Counted from the first letter of the stretch, positions 1 to 12,022 are shown. The stretch: 64,000 nt of DNA from Charina bottae (GCA_023362775.1 JALMGJ010000002.1:60624914-60688913), one strand, 5' to 3'. The notes: generated from the letters alone by a model not told the origin. Numbers and translations: made by a program.

Positions 1-24
1 TCCTTCCTTCCTTCCTTCCTTTTC
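1..24. repeat. (CCTT)n microsatellite, cut by window edge
   Basis: About five to six CCTT units at the very start of the window, followed by a pyrimidine-rich stretch. It continues outside the window, so its full length is unknown. Confidence 0.9.
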
Positions 25-1078
25 TTCTTTCCCAGCTTTTACATGCAGGTCTAGCCTCCTAATACTTGGTGTAACTATCTTATTCCGCAAGGACTTATGT
101 TTAATAAAAATCTTTTCTCTTATTCCTGGTAGGGTAGGGGGTGGGGTTAGACTTGCCCCACACACTCCAATACTGCTTGGGCCTGGTAACCTGATTAAAA
201 GGCGAAACTAGGGTCATCTATTTAAAAGCTTATCCTTGCCAAGAAGGAGCTCTTGTTCTGCCCCATCCAGATTCCAGGTGCCCAGAGGGGGCAGCTGCCT
301 ATTGAACACAGGTAGCGGCAAGTGACTGCCAGAATTTGGGTAGTGAGGATGGGAAAACGGAGGTCCTAGGAAGTTATCTGTCAAGGCTCAGGTCAGGCAC
401 TCTCTCTGCTGTAGCTGCTGAGGAAATTATTATTTATCAAAAATAAGAACAATCTTCATGAAAAACAACAATAAATCATACTAGCTAAAACATAAATTAC
501 ATCAGTAAATTTCAGAAAACCAGAATAATGGTTTATTTTTCAAATTATTGATCCTGAAGAACATGAATTGGATTTAAGCCCATTGAAACTAGTGGAACAA
601 GAAAGCAAGACAGTTGCAACATAAATATGTTGCAAATATGATTACAAACAGCCTTGAAATTTCTTTGGATCAGAACAATGTCTTGTGATATTTTTCTCCC
701 TATAATTAATGTATGCTATTCCATCTTAATTCGACCCATTTTTTAAATTAAAGAAATATAATATACTTAATTACTTCTGTAAATCTATCTAGCATTTGAA
801 TGAATTCACCAAGCAAAACAATGACTGACATGATTCAGTTCTTAATTTAAATTTAAAGTAATTCAATAATCAGTGTATTTCAGGTTGCGTGAACTAAATG
901 GAAATGCAACCCAGGTTCTTTAAGAAATGGTGATCCAAGAAAACAAAAGCTGCTGGCTGAAATATTTAGAATTTCCAGTTTCTTCTGTTTTGGCAAGACA
1001 AAAGTAGACTCTTTGAGCTGCATCCTCTTTCGCAAAGCCTGGTGAGATCTCTCCATCCACCAAAGCTGTCAAGCTTTG
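25..1078 (-). other. SUMF1: SUMF1 3' UTR and downstream flank
   Basis: Sequence 3' of the SUMF1 stop codon on the minus strand. It is AT-rich and has no recognisable coding segment or repeat. The length of the UTR is not determined by the sequence alone; a possible minus-strand poly(A) signal lies at 532-537. Confidence 0.45.
532..537 (-). terminator. candidate SUMF1 poly(A) signal (AATAAA)
   Basis: TTTATT on the plus strand, AATAAA on the minus strand, about 540 bases 3' of the SUMF1 stop. It is one canonical hexamer in an AT-rich region, so it may be chance; transcript ends would settle it. Confidence 0.3.
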
Positions 1079-1192
<114 letters not shown>

Positions 1193-1744
1193 CTAGGAAG
1201 GAGAATGAGCAGATTACCACAAGCGTTCCCACAGATGAAACATATCATAGCAATGTTGCCAGAATGGCAATGCGACAACTGCCAGAAGGACTATTAGTCA
1301 TCCAAGGGAGACATTTTCTAGCTAGACAACACTGAATAGGAAGGGGTCCCCAGAATGGTGCTTCCCATCATGATGGAAACACATGGCACCCAAAGATAAT
1401 TTGATTCCTACCAGTTGGAAGATACAGGTTCATTTCTTTTAACTTCCTCCTCTACTTTTTAACACCTCTTTAATTTTATTCCATGACTGCTCATGCCCTC
1501 CCAGCAACCACTTTAGTTTCCTTGGGAAAGAAACCGCTTTATTATTTGAGAACTGCAGCTGTGGGCAAATAAGAAGATCATTGTTGCCATAGTGATTTCA
1601 GTGTCTTATCACAATGGAGTGTGACAGTATCTATGCCAGACAGGGATGATACATTGAGAGATGGAAAAATGATAGAGAGAAATGCATTCTGTCTCCATAC
1701 CCATGGCCCCCAATCACCAAGTTAATCATGATCCTGGGGTTTTT

Positions 1745-1990
1745 GTCTAGTGGCTGTCGGCCCTGCTCCACAAGTTACCAGTTGTGAGACCTTGTTTTTC
1801 AAGTTGGGTTCTCGTGAACAGTTGAGAGTGTTGCTACTGTACCAGCCTCCCTGCTGTGTAGCAACCTCCCTGCCTGAGCTGCTGGAGGCCATCTCGGGGC
1901 TGGTGGTTGAGTTCCCCAGGCTTATGGTTTTGGGGGATTTCAACCTGCCCTCCCTGGGGTGGACCTCGGAAGCGGCTCGGGAGTTCATGA
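1745..1990 (+). mobile_element. CR1-type LINE endonuclease fragment
   Basis: The plus strand encodes the C-terminal part of an apurinic endonuclease domain of CR1 type, including a VLGDFNLPSLGW segment in which the GDFN motif is the hallmark of this nuclease family, preceded by a LLYQPP stretch. The frame stays open and runs directly into BovB reverse-transcriptase sequence around 1987-1995, so the two LINE families are fused here. The fragment has no 5' end or reverse transcriptase of its own. Confidence 0.8.
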
Positions 1991-2596
1991 CCAAAGATTT
2001 AATCTTTAAACCAAAGATTACTGCAGATGCTGACTGCAGCCAGGAAATCAGAAGACGTCTACTTCTTGGGAGGAGAGCAATGGCAAATCTTGATAAAATA
2101 GTTAAGAGCAGAGACATCACACTGACAACAAAGGTCCGCATAGTTAAAGCAATGGTATTCCCTGTAGTAACCTATGGCTGTGAGAGCTGGACCATAAGGA
2201 AGGCTGAGTGAAGGAAGATAGATGCTTTTGAACTGTGGTGTTGGAGGAAAATTCTGAGAGTGCCTTGGACTGCAAGAAGATCAAACCAGTCCATACTCCA
2301 GGAAATAAAGCCAGACTGCTCACTTGAGGGAATGATATTAAAGGCAAAACTGAAGTACTTTGGCCACATAATGAGAAGACAGGATACCCTGGAGAAGAAG
2401 CTGATGCTAGGGAAGGTGGAAGGCAAAAGGAAGAGGGGCCGACCAAGGGCAAGATGGATGGATGATATTCTGGAGGTGACAGACTCAACCATGGGGGAGC
2501 TGGGGATGGTGACGGCCGACAGGAAGCTCTGGCGTGGGCTGGTCCATGAAGTCACGAAGAGTCGGAAGCGACTGAACGAATAAACAACAACAAAAG
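1991..2596 (+). mobile_element. BovB (RTE-clade) LINE 3' fragment, copy 1
   Basis: Encodes the last part of the BovB reverse-transcriptase protein: KITADADCS, GRRAMANLDKI, VFPVVTYGCESWTIRKAE, then a TGA at 2209-2211, then WTARRSNQSILQEI and KYFGHIMRRQ in a shifted frame. It ends with the characteristic BovB 3' terminus (GTCGGAAGCGACTGAACGAA followed by TAAACAACAAC). It is 5'-truncated and carries a stop and a frame change, so it is a dead copy. BovB is known for its patchy distribution in squamates and ruminants, attributed to horizontal transfer. Confidence 0.93.
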
Positions 2597-3180
2597 CTTT
2601 AAAAAAAAGCAGAGAAGCCAACTCTATCTTTAAGATGGTAATTGAGACAGGCTTTTAGTCCAGTCTTGCAATGGCCTAGTATCTCAAAACACAGATGTTT
2701 TCGACTGCAACTCCCACAATGCCTTGTCATTAGTTATGTTGGTTGGAATGTACCGAAGCTGGGGTCCAAAACTTCTGGTGGACCCTAGGTTGATACCTCA
2801 AGTTTTAGAATATCCAGTTGTGGTTTTGCACTTGCAGTAAGTACTGCTCATGGAAAGCACAATATCCAGCATTCGCCATCTTTACTGCTGTGGCCCTTCA
2901 CCTGTATTCTGAAAAGTTGATCGTTTGTGGAAGATATGTTTAGGATATGACATAGAGTTAGTGAGTGGGGAAAGCAAAGGTTCATGCTCCACCTTGAAGA
3001 AATGCCCAGTACTGGATCTTTGCAAAGCACAAAATCACAAAAAATGTAAGAAACAAATCAGAAGTAACACATGGAGCCATTGCTTCTCCAGACAGCTGCT
3101 TTTTATAGGTACTAGCTATACATTTTCAGATATATTTTGCCAGGAATTTGTTCCTGGGGGAAAAAAAATAACTTCCCTTT

Positions 3181-3260
3181 GCAATGTAAAAAAATCTCTG
3201 ACCTGAATGTTTTTCTGGAGACATAAAGTTTAGTGGGAGCAAAGGCCAAGCCATTCATTT
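3181..3260 (+). repeat. 80-bp direct repeat, copy 1
   Basis: Starts GCAATGTAAAAAAATCTCTG and recurs 760 bases downstream with about three mismatches. It is not flanked by obvious transposon ends, so a local duplication or a pair of the same low-copy repeat is possible. Confidence 0.85.
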
Positions 3261-3940
3261 CAATCATTCATTCATTTCAGTTAAAGAGAATGGGTAAGCT
3301 CTTCTTACTTACTATTTACTCTTCTACACACTGAAATCCCATGTAATTTTTATCAGGGTCATATGCCTGGATTCTACCTTCATCTAAAAAGGGCTGGACT
3401 ATCCTACACTGAATACACATTTTCTGAATTTTCATAATTTAGATTGTAAACAGTATATTGTTTGTACAGTATATTCTCTTGTGCAATTCAATTTTTTTTT
3501 CAAAGAAATGTAAGGTTATCTGATATGGCTTGTCAGAAATTTGCCAGTAATGACCACAAACAATTCTTTAAAAATTCCTTTTAAAATGGTATGTTCATTT
3601 TTCCATCATAGTTATAAATAATGGGCACAATCAGCAAAAAAAGATCATTATATACAGTATGTTCTTCTGTGTAATATTTGTATCGTTCATAACTGTAATC
3701 ATCCCACTGACTGACAAGTGCTTATACCTGATATCTGCCCCAATAAAATAATTTAGTAGGTCTTTATGTCATGTAAACATAAAGAAAACGATAGCCTTAT
3801 AATATATAATTTTGCATATCATACATTTGGATTTCTTTTTCAAGACGGAATTTCAAATGGTAGCACATTTGGGATTGGCAAACATGTAGGAAATTTCAGA
3901 GAAAAAGGAGTATTGTGAAAAAATAAAAGAACTGCCATCT

Positions 3941-4020
3941 GCAATGTAAAAAAATCTCTGACCTGAATGTTTTTCTGGGGACATAAAGTTTAGTGGGAGC
4001 CAAGGCCAATCCATTCATTT
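3941..4020 (+). repeat. 80-bp direct repeat, copy 2
   Basis: Second copy of the unit at 3181-3260, same orientation, ending in the same CCATTCATTT motif. Confidence 0.85.
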
Positions 4021-5449
4021 GTATGATGGCTGCTTCTCCCAAGCAGAACACTTCTATACAAATATGAAATATGTATATTTGAATAGTTGCATAAAATGAT
4101 TTTGTTAGTATAAATGTTTCCTGAAATAATACATTGTCACAGTGTGTCTGGTTCTGGTTCTATTTTCACACTAAGCATTTGTTAGCAGGCAAAATAACAA
4201 GAATAAGCCAGCATTTAATAACTAATAACTTGAATAAGTCTAGTAGTGTTACTTTATCTCTTATCAGCTGTTCTTTAGGTGTCGCACAAAATCAGTTAGA
4301 ATATGATCAAAATCCAACATTAAAAAAAAAATCTAACGCATTTGTGCTTTTCAGATAATAGTGCAGCAAAAGAAAATGCAAGTTGCAGGAGCTTAATACT
4401 ACTGAAAAAAATGGAGGGAAAAGATTCGCTTGGATTTTCCTTTTTATATTTGAGGAAAACTGCTTCACATAACTAAAATGCAATATAAGAAGTCTTTACT
4501 ATCTTTGATTTATATTTAGCTTAATCATATCTATACACTCAGAATGGACAGAGACTGGGGAAAAATCATTTTTCATAAAGATTCCACACTATTTAACTAT
4601 ACTTTCAAGTCCTGAAACTAGCAGGAACTTTTAGCAACCTTAATAAAGAAAACTTACTATGCGTACAGTAGACTAAAAATGGGCCATATTACTTATCTCT
4701 AAAGAAAACCGTTATCCTGTTGTTAGTTTAATAAAATCTGCTAATTAATGTGTGACATTAATTTCACCTCCAAATAAGATCAAGTAGAAGAGAGCAGAAT
4801 ATCTGATCTCAGAGTAGAAAATGGTGGCTGTTGCACAGAAAGATTTTAAAATGCTTATCAAATAGGATTCTAAAAACACTAAATAGAAAGTACAAGTACA
4901 TTATTTTTAATTAGAATAAATGAAACAGGGAACAGGATTTTTCAAAAACTTTGGCATTCATTGCACTGAGAATTAGCCAAACGGGTGCATAGGGACCTGA
5001 ATGCATTTCCATTTATACAATTTGCTTAGGAACTATTTCAAATCAGTTTCTGACTGCTAAGAGTAAACATTTTTAAAATGGGTTTATCTCCAATTTTCCA
5101 GAGGTTCTCTTTTTAAGCAGAGCTTTCATGACTTTCCATATGCTGATAAATATACTACAAGAGGAAATGGCTTCAGTGAAATTCTTTCCCTTCTGTGCAC
5201 CATGGGAGATGTGCTTGGCCTTTGAGGTGGGCATGGGGGCCTGCAGGCCAAGAAATAAGCAAGACAAAGAAAAGGGCTGGGCCAGGACATCAACTGAACT
5301 AAATTTAATTTGAATTATATTTTAATTTAAAGATGTGCATCATTTTAATTAAAAACAATTTAATTTTAATGTAATTAAATGCAGTTAAAATGATTATCCT
5401 ACATGTTTTTAATTCATTTTCCCTTCTCTCACTTTAAAAATTACAATTT

Positions 5450-6045
5450 GGCCGGAACTGCTTGAGGGGCAGATGGCAGCTGTGGCCAGCAGGGCCTTTG
5501 CAGAATTCATCCTGTGCTCCAGTTGTGCCCCGTCCTGGATTGGGGGACCCTTCAGTCAGTCACTCGTGCCCTCGTCACCTCACAACTGGACTACTGCAAC
5601 ATGTTCTACATGGGGCTGCCCTTGTAGGCCATCTGGAATGTACAGTTGCTGGTTGTCCTCAGTAAAGCCCTTCATGGCAAAGGGCCTAGTTATCTGAGGG
5701 ACCGCCTGTCACCAGTGGTTCCTGCCTGTCCAGTAAGATCAGGCAGAGTGAGATGCTCCAGGTCCACTCAATTAAACAATTAAGCACCTTGCCTGGAAAT
5801 TCATCTGCCTCCCACCCTATAAGAGTCCCACAAGGCTTTAAAAACATGGCTTTATTTCCAGGTCTGGAATTAGGCTGTTTGTTGAGCCCTTGATGGGTTT
5901 TGTACAGTTTGGGGTTTTTTGCTGGTTTGGGAGTTATTTTTATCCAGGCGTATATATTCTTCTCTTTTTTTGTTTTTTTTCTCTTTTTAACTTTGTAAGT
6001 TGCCCAAAGTCATTTGGAGTTGGACATCCTTTTAAATCCAATAAA
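5450..6045 (+). mobile_element. CR1 LINE relic (RT C-terminal region and 3' end)
   Basis: Degenerate plus-strand CR1 sequence. Recognisable pieces are the equivalent of SQLDYCNMFYMGLPL near 5575-5625, the segment behind AKGPSYLRDRL near 5670-5710, and a 3' terminus resembling TTGTAAGTTGCCC near 5993-6006 with an A-rich end. Several frameshifts break the reading frame. The same segments occur in better shape in the CR1 at 19490-20403. Confidence 0.75.
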
Positions 6046-7105
6046 ACAAGCAAGCAAGCAAATGTTTGGAGAGGCCTTGTGGCTGCAGACATGATTTGGG
6101 AGTGTGTGTGCAGCTTTGGGGCCTCAATTTCTGTGTCCCCACTAAAAGGTATTTTTTCCATTAAACTTGGCTGGTTCAGCTCTAAAAAAATTCTATATAG
6201 ATTGTCTGAGATACTATTATTCTAAAATATTTGTGGCTAATCCCAACAGGGGTGGGAAGAGCCAAATTCATCCTCAGCCATGGAAACTCACTGGAATGAC
6301 TTTGGAGCAGTCACCATTTTTCCACCCTGCCTATCCCACAGGGTTATTGTGGGGCAAAATTGGAGGAGGAGAATAGTGTTCAGTAAGTAATAACAAGTGG
6401 CAGCAACAAAAGCAGAGCTTGGCTTCTTCATTTCCTCTTAGGTTAAATGGATTTTAACATACTGTTAGCTGTGACCTAAGGCAGGGACCACTAAGCTGCC
6501 ATTCAATTATATAGCTCTTGCAGTATCTGGCTGTATCATTTATATATCATAGTAATGGTTTTGGAGATCTAAGAATAGTATCACTGGGTTGAATAAGGGA
6601 AAGCCTTGGAGACAAAAAATAGATGAAGAATGAGGAGCACTTCCCAGTCTGCATCCCTATAGCTCCCCGCTGAAGATTAGCTTGTGGTCCAATGTTTGTT
6701 GTACTTGTGATGGCCATATTGGTTTTCCTTTGCCTAAGAAAGGCAATCTGATATTCTTTAAAAACTCTAAACCCAGAAGCTGGCAGTTATATAGGCTGGA
6801 GCAAAAAGAAGATTGTCAAGTTCACTGCTGTCTTAAGAAGGTTAAAGTGGGATAGCTAAATTGCCATCAAGCTAAAATTAGAAGACAATTGGTGTTTTAT
6901 CTCAGCTCAAATAAACATGAACTTGAATTAGAGCTTATTTGTTCATCAAGTTATTTCAATTTGTTCATCTAGAAGTACCACTTCCAATAGGCTCATGTCT
7001 TCAAATATTCACAATTCATTTTGTATTAGCTTTTACTGGATACACAAATAAGGACCTGCACATACTAACATCAGACAAATGCTTTAGAAGGCTTTTTAGC
7101 ATTAC

Positions 7106-7165
7106 CTTATGGCACATGTAGGATCCACCTTTCTTCACTCGGTCAGACCCTTTTGGAGGTCCTTT
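7106..7165 (-). CDS. SUMF1: SUMF1 exon 8, carries the first catalytic cysteine
   Basis: A 60-bp phase-0 exon encoding 20 residues, KGPPKGSDRVKKGGSYMCHK. The acceptor is CCACAG and the donor is AAG followed by GTAAT. The GGSYMC motif matches human residues 331-336: Cys336 is one of the two redox-active cysteines of the formylglycine-generating enzyme, and the serine matches Ser333 of the active site. Exon length equals that inferred for human exon 8, and both junctions join in phase to exons 7 and 9. It is too short to be found without using the family pattern. Confidence 0.96.
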
Positions 7166-8698
7166 CTGTGGACAGAGGGACACTGATTGTTGATCTATGC
7201 AAGACTAACTGTAAGTACCAATCAAAGGAATTCATAGAGATTTCTTGGAGGGGTGTGTGTCATTGTTCACAAGCAAACTACAGTTAGTTCTTACAGCAAG
7301 AAAAAACAAGTACATTGTTTCAGGAAGGATGGTTGGAAGATAATTTAGTATACTTGCTCTAGCCTCAATACAACAGCTATTTCAGTTTTTAATAGCGGCT
7401 TTCTTCTGTCAAGTCTGCATGTGGCATTCTATTTTAGTTTCCCTGTGTAAGCTTGTAATATATAGCTAAGAACTTGATGACAAGATTGAACTTGTGACGG
7501 AGGATGGAAAATGGGAAGGGATTAGTAAAATTATATCCCCTTTTCATGGACAGAGCTGTACTATTTATGCTGATTTAAGAGCTGAACCTCTCTGATTAAT
7601 TTGTCTATTGCTGAAAACTAGTCTAATTATGGATTTGGTGGTGGATCAATATTACTGATATAAACCTTGAAGCTAAGCATTATATAAGTCTCATTCTTCC
7701 CACTATTTGAGACAAATTCCCAAAGTTCAATGTTCCATAATCAGACATTTCTGCAATATACAGTAGCATTTGTCTTTTGAAATAAGTGGATAGCAAATCA
7801 ATGGAAACTCCTGGGCAGGCCCCATATTCTTCCCTGCAAAATCCTATGAGGCTACTTGGCCTCACTTAATTCAGCATAATTAGGATCAGTGGCTAAGCTT
7901 GTAATGTTTCAATTATCTCATATCCAAGATTTTCTGGGCAAGAGGTGCTTTGAATCTGTCTGCCCTTTCAAGCATACAGTACCTTTAAAAGGCCCAAACA
8001 CCTCTCTAAATGGAAAATAAGTAACTAAGCAGGGTCGATATCTGACAACAATTCTGAATTTGTTACTGAGGTTTTAGGTGTTCATGATTGGGTGTAAATA
8101 ACACAGTAAAGTAAAACTTTAACACCCTTAACAAGTTTTAGTTCTCCTTGCATGCATATGTTATTTAAAACCTGATCTAAGAACACTTCTCAGCCCTGCA
8201 AAACCAAACGTTAATATAATTTAATTTCTCAGCATTGCAGCTTTTTGTTTATTGAAAGAGATTTAATGTGCATTAGATATCCTGGTCAACAGAAGTACAA
8301 ATGTTTACAATCCCTTTTCTTTTTCCAGGCATAAAAAGTCTACAAAAATATTTCATAATTCCATCATTAGAATTAATGCTAAAATAAAATAGATCTTGCC
8401 ACTATCTCTTTGAGGCACAGAGTCATTCACTATTACCTTATCCACTCAGCCTGATTTTCTTGGCCATTCTTATTGGTTAAGGAAGAAAAAGTGAAGTATA
8501 TATATGGTAGATCTAGTCTTTTTGGGTCTTCAGGCTATAGAAACTGAAAAAATCCATTGTTAAGTGGCCAAGTAGAAGGGTCAGAGTTACACCCACTGGA
8601 TTTGCATCATTTGTAGGTACAAAATAGTGGATGTGCTGTTCGCAAGACATAACTAGAGCAGAACCATTCTCCACAGTGAGATTAAAATTTTACACTTT

Positions 8699-9016
8699 AA
8701 GGTGGCTCAGTGGGTAAGATGCCAGGCTTGTCGATCGGAAGATTGCAAGTTCGGAGGTTCGAATCCCTAGTCCCGCGTGACGCCCCAGCTCTTGCCAAAC
8801 TAGCAATTCGAAAGCATGCAAATGCAAGTAGATAAATAGGTACCACTTCGGTGGGTAGGTAACAGCGTTCCGTGTGCGTCATGCCGGCCACATGACCGTG
8901 GAAGCGTCTTCGGACAACGCTGGCTCTTGGGCTAACAAAGGGAGATGAGCACCGGCCCCTAGAGCCGGACAAGACTGCACAAATGTGCAGGGGGAACCTT
9001 TACCTTTTACATTTCA
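8699..9016 (+). mobile_element. tRNA-derived SINE with pol III boxes
   Basis: The head has a tRNA-like box A (TGGCTCAGTGG, 8703-8713) and a perfect box B (GGTTCGAATCCC, 8756-8767) spaced as in a tRNA gene. A long unrelated body follows, containing CATGCCGGCCACATGACC, and it ends AACCTTTACCTTTT. The near-matching ACACTTTAAG before it and ATACTTTAAG after it may be a target-site duplication. The element is SINE-sized (about 320 bp). It is not a functional tRNA gene because the 3' half of the cloverleaf is absent. Confidence 0.88.
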
Positions 9017-9069
9017 ATACTTTAAGAACCCTATGACTGACAAGAAATTCTAATAATGATAAGAGTTGA

Positions 9070-9120
9070 TTATAATCAATAAAGCCATACATGGCAAAGG
9101 GCCTGGTTACTTGAGAGACT
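9070..9120 (+). mobile_element. short CR1 relic
   Basis: The segment AATAAAGCCATACATGGCAA and the following GGGCCTGGTTACTTGAGAGA match the CR1 stretch encoding the equivalent of KALHGKGPGYLRD, seen intact in the CR1 at 19755-20403. It is interrupted at 9121-9128 by the target duplication of a hAT MITE. Confidence 0.7.
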
Positions 9121-9128
9121 GCCTAACT

Positions 9129-9431
9129 CAGCCTTTCTCAACCGTTGACCCTGGAGGAACCCTTGAAATATTTTTCAGGCCTCGGGGAACCCCTGCACAT
9201 TCAGGCTCAAATATAGGCCACAAGCTACAAAATGATTTTATTTGTTTCATGGGTAGGCCTGTATATATGCATTAACAGTGTTCTTAAACTAAAAATAAAG
9301 AATGAAACTTACCTCTTTAATGTTGCCTGAATTTGAAATAATTTTTTTAATAAATTGTGATCTCCCAGGGAACCCCTAGTGACCCCTCGTGGAACCCGAG
9401 GGTTCCATGGAACCCTGGTTGAGAAACCCTG
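9129..9431. mobile_element. hAT MITE (303 bp) with 8-bp TSD
   Basis: Terminal inverted repeats CAGCCTTTCTCAACC and (reverse complement of the right end) CAGGGTTTCTCAACC. Flanked by GCCTAACT (9121-9128) and GCCTAATT (9432-9439), an 8-bp duplication with one mismatch, the hAT size. No coding capacity. It inserted into a CR1 relic. Confidence 0.88.
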
Positions 9432-10080
9432 GCCTAATTTATGTAGTATCAGCCCAGCTGGTTCGACCCAACAGGGTTGGCAGGGTTTCTGCTCCAACAT
9501 CTTTTTATTTTTCATATATAGAGATACAGTATATATAGAGAGAGCAGATTAGTTTAAATTAACATGCTTTATCTTACACATACACATAGATATCAATATA
9601 TAAAATAATGCAAGATAATTTTAAAAATGTAACAAAGAATATTACATCATACAATGACTGGAATCTAAAAGTACATAGTCTGTGATCCAATTTGGGCTTT
9701 GCCTTTGCCAAAGTGTTGCAATCATAAAAGGCTTTAATTTCAAAAATATCTCATGAACAGCATCATTGTTACCATGCTAACAAAAATAACCAAAGCATCC
9801 AAAAATAACAAGGCAACCTGCCCTGAAGACAAAAGAAGTGTTATTCTATTAATTTATCCAGGCTTTTAAAGCTCAATTGTAATTGAACTGCATTTTTAAT
9901 TTAAAACTGCTTTGAAAATTATATTACCTGCTTTGAAGCAAAACAAACATCTGAATCTAGGTATTTTTAATAGCTAAATTATGACTTTGGTAGTCAAAAC
10001 ATCTATCAAAATCGCCCTACCTGTGGCCTCCAGATCTAGACTCTCACTTGTTTACACCATACAGTAAATCATAATATATT

Positions 10081-10560
10081 TTGTTTGGGTGTTCTCTGTG
10101 GCTGCCCCCCACTGCAGGGAGGAAGGGCCGAGGCATTGGATGGACCCAGCTGCGTGTCACGTGGATTTTGAGACTGTTCCTGAAGCTCTGTTTGACCGAG
10201 GCCCTGGTTGCTGTTTGGAATGAGCAGCATTTCAGTGCTGGATTAGATCATACTTTGTGTGGACTTTGTGTGTTCGTGGATCCCAGAGTGTCCCCTGGTT
10301 TTTGGAAGAAGTCCAGGAGGTACAACGGCACAAGAGACACCTAGAGTGCTGCTGGAAGAAGATGAAGTATGACTCAAGCCAAGCACAGACACAATCCTTT
10401 AATAGGGACTATCTTGTAGTGATAAAAGTGGCAAACATGCTTATTTTTCTGCTGTTACTGCATCTGCAGGTAGTCAGACCACACCCTGTTTAGGGTGACT
10501 CGGTCCCTCCTAAGTAAGGCAGGGCTGGTGGGGGAACCCTTGCAGGGCCATTGTAAGGAC
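10081..10560 (+). mobile_element. CR1 LINE relic, linker between endonuclease and RT
   Basis: The plus strand encodes PWFLEEVQEVQRHKRHLECC and further residues, which resemble the PWF-x-EE-x-LR linker region that precedes reverse transcriptase in CR1 proteins. A TAG interrupts near 10491. The match is by family pattern only and is moderate. Confidence 0.6.
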
Positions 10561-10584
10561 TTTTCTAGGCTTCTCTCATATACA

Positions 10585-10660
10585 GGCAGTCCTCCTTTCG
10601 GACAATTGGTTCTGGCAAAATGGTTGCTAAGCGAACTACATGACTGAGAGAGAGAGAGAG
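10585..10660 (+). repeat. unnamed interspersed repeat fragment
   Basis: TACAGGCAGTCCTCCTTTCG followed by a GGTTGCTAAGCGAACTACATG motif split by substitutions resembles a short repeat recurrent in squamate genomes. I cannot assign a family, and only this copy is in the window. Confidence 0.4.
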
Positions 10661-10920
10661 CTGTGAAGATGGTTGCTGTTGTCTCATTCAGATAATGTTA
10701 TCTCATACAGTGTCCTGTGCCTGACCCATTTTTTTTCCTTTTTTGTCCACTCGCAGGGCAGAGAGATTGCTTAAACAAGCAATCTCTTCCTGAGCTGCTT
10801 TTCTCCACAGTGCAGGGTGCTCCTAAAAAGTGCTAACCCCAAGCTAACAAGCTTACTTCTGTGACCTTGATTAGAACTCTCAGGCAGGCTAGCAGCTGCT
10901 GCCTGAAACTCACCAGACCT

Positions 10921-11235
10921 GAATAGAATAGAATAGAATAGAATAGAATAGAATAGAATAGAATAGAATAGTAACTTTATTGTCATCCCACTATACACTA
11001 TACAAGTGCACAACAGAATGAAATTTCATTGCAGCTGGCTCACAATTTCACTCAAGCAATAAAATACTAATGATAATAATAAAAAAACATAATTACTATA
11101 AAATACCCATTCTAATAAAATATACATTTTTATAAAATATACATTCTTTAACTCACAATTTCAGTCAAACATTAAAATACTAATAAAAATCCATAATTAC
11201 TATAAAATATACATTATTTTAATATACATTAATAT
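10921..11235 (-). mobile_element. CR1 3' end with (GAATA)n microsatellite tail
   Basis: Ten tandem GAATA units (10921-10970) lie directly against a segment (10971-11030) that on the minus strand reads as a LINE 3' end (GTGCACTTGTATAGTG, then GATGACAATAAAGTTAC). The microsatellite is therefore the 3' tail of a minus-strand CR1-type element. Snake CR1 lines with such pentanucleotide tails are known. The AT-rich rest to 11235 is degenerate. Confidence 0.65.
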
Positions 11236-11274
11236 ACAAATATACTCTCTCACAATGGAGAGATAGTTTTTAAG

Positions 11275-11395
11275 GGCCTTGTGGCCCTTAAAATATCAGT
11301 TTTATGATATTTTGTGATTTGTGATTTTTGAATTGTAAGCTGCCTAGAGGGTTGAGATGGGCAGCTATATAAATTGTATAAATAAATAATAAATC
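11275..11395 (+). mobile_element. CR1/L2-type 3' terminus
   Basis: GAATTGTAAGCTGCCTAGAG, GATGGGCAGCTATATAAATT and AATAAATAAT form the classic 3' end of this LINE group. No coding part is attached. Confidence 0.8.
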
Positions 11396-11797
11396 AACGT
11401 TATACGAACATTGTGGCTTATAGACCATGGGGGCCATGGGTCATAGTTTGACACAAGGTGTGAACTAAGTCAATTGTGATTTATCAAAAACATGATAAAG
11501 CAAGCCATGACTAAGCATACGTGAATGCAGATTATAGGAAATGCTGATCTAGATACAAACATTTGAACACTCACATAGATATTTATGTTAGTGACTTAAA
11601 AGAAAGACGACCCTTAATTTAAGACTCCCTTCCCCTCAAAAGAAAAAAAATAGACTGAAAAAATAATAATCCTAAATAAAAAACACTATGCAATGAATGC
11701 CTGGTTTTCCCAATTTGTCAACGTCAGATTGCCAATTCCAAAATATCTGCCTACACAGAAAATATGTGCATGTGACATGCACAAATGTGTGCACATA

Positions 11798-12022
11798 CCA
11801 GTTTGGTGTAGTGGTTAAGGTCCTGGCCTAGGAACCAGGAGACGGTGAGTTCTAGGCCTCCTTTGGGCATGAAAGCTGGCTGGGTGACCTTGGGCCAGTC
11901 TCTGTCCCTCAGCCCAACCCACCACACAGGGTTGTTGTTGTTGTGGGGAAAATGGGAGGCAGGAGTCTTAGGTATGTTTGCTGCCTTGAGTTTTTTATAT
12001 AGATGATGATGATGATGATAAT
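11798..12022 (+). mobile_element. tRNA-derived SINE, Sauria type
   Basis: Head CCAGTTTGGTGTAGTGGTTA with box A-like TAGTGGTTAAGG and box B-like GAGTTCTAGGCCTC, then CTGGGTGACCTTGGGCCAG and a tail with TTGTTGTTGTTGTGGGGAAA and GCCGCCTTGAG-like sequence, ending in (ATG)n. The same consensus appears at 56800-57044, 57294-57532 and 58955-59173. Confidence 0.88.

Larger units (their letters stand above)
1193..7105 (-). other. SUMF1: SUMF1 intron 8 (5.9 kb)
   Basis: Bounded by the GT donor at 7105-7104 and the AG acceptor at 1194-1193 (minus strand). It contains the CR1-BovB chimera (1745-2596), an 80-bp direct repeat pair and a CR1 relic near 5450-6045. The stretch 2690-2790 has the look of an old interspersed repeat that I cannot name. 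The remainder (1193-1744, 2800-3180, 4021-5440, 6050-7105) is AT-rich and shows no gene. Confidence 0.85.

Noticed and set aside
8699..8775. Possible tRNA gene
   Set aside because: Box A and B are good, but the 3' half of the cloverleaf is missing and a SINE body follows.
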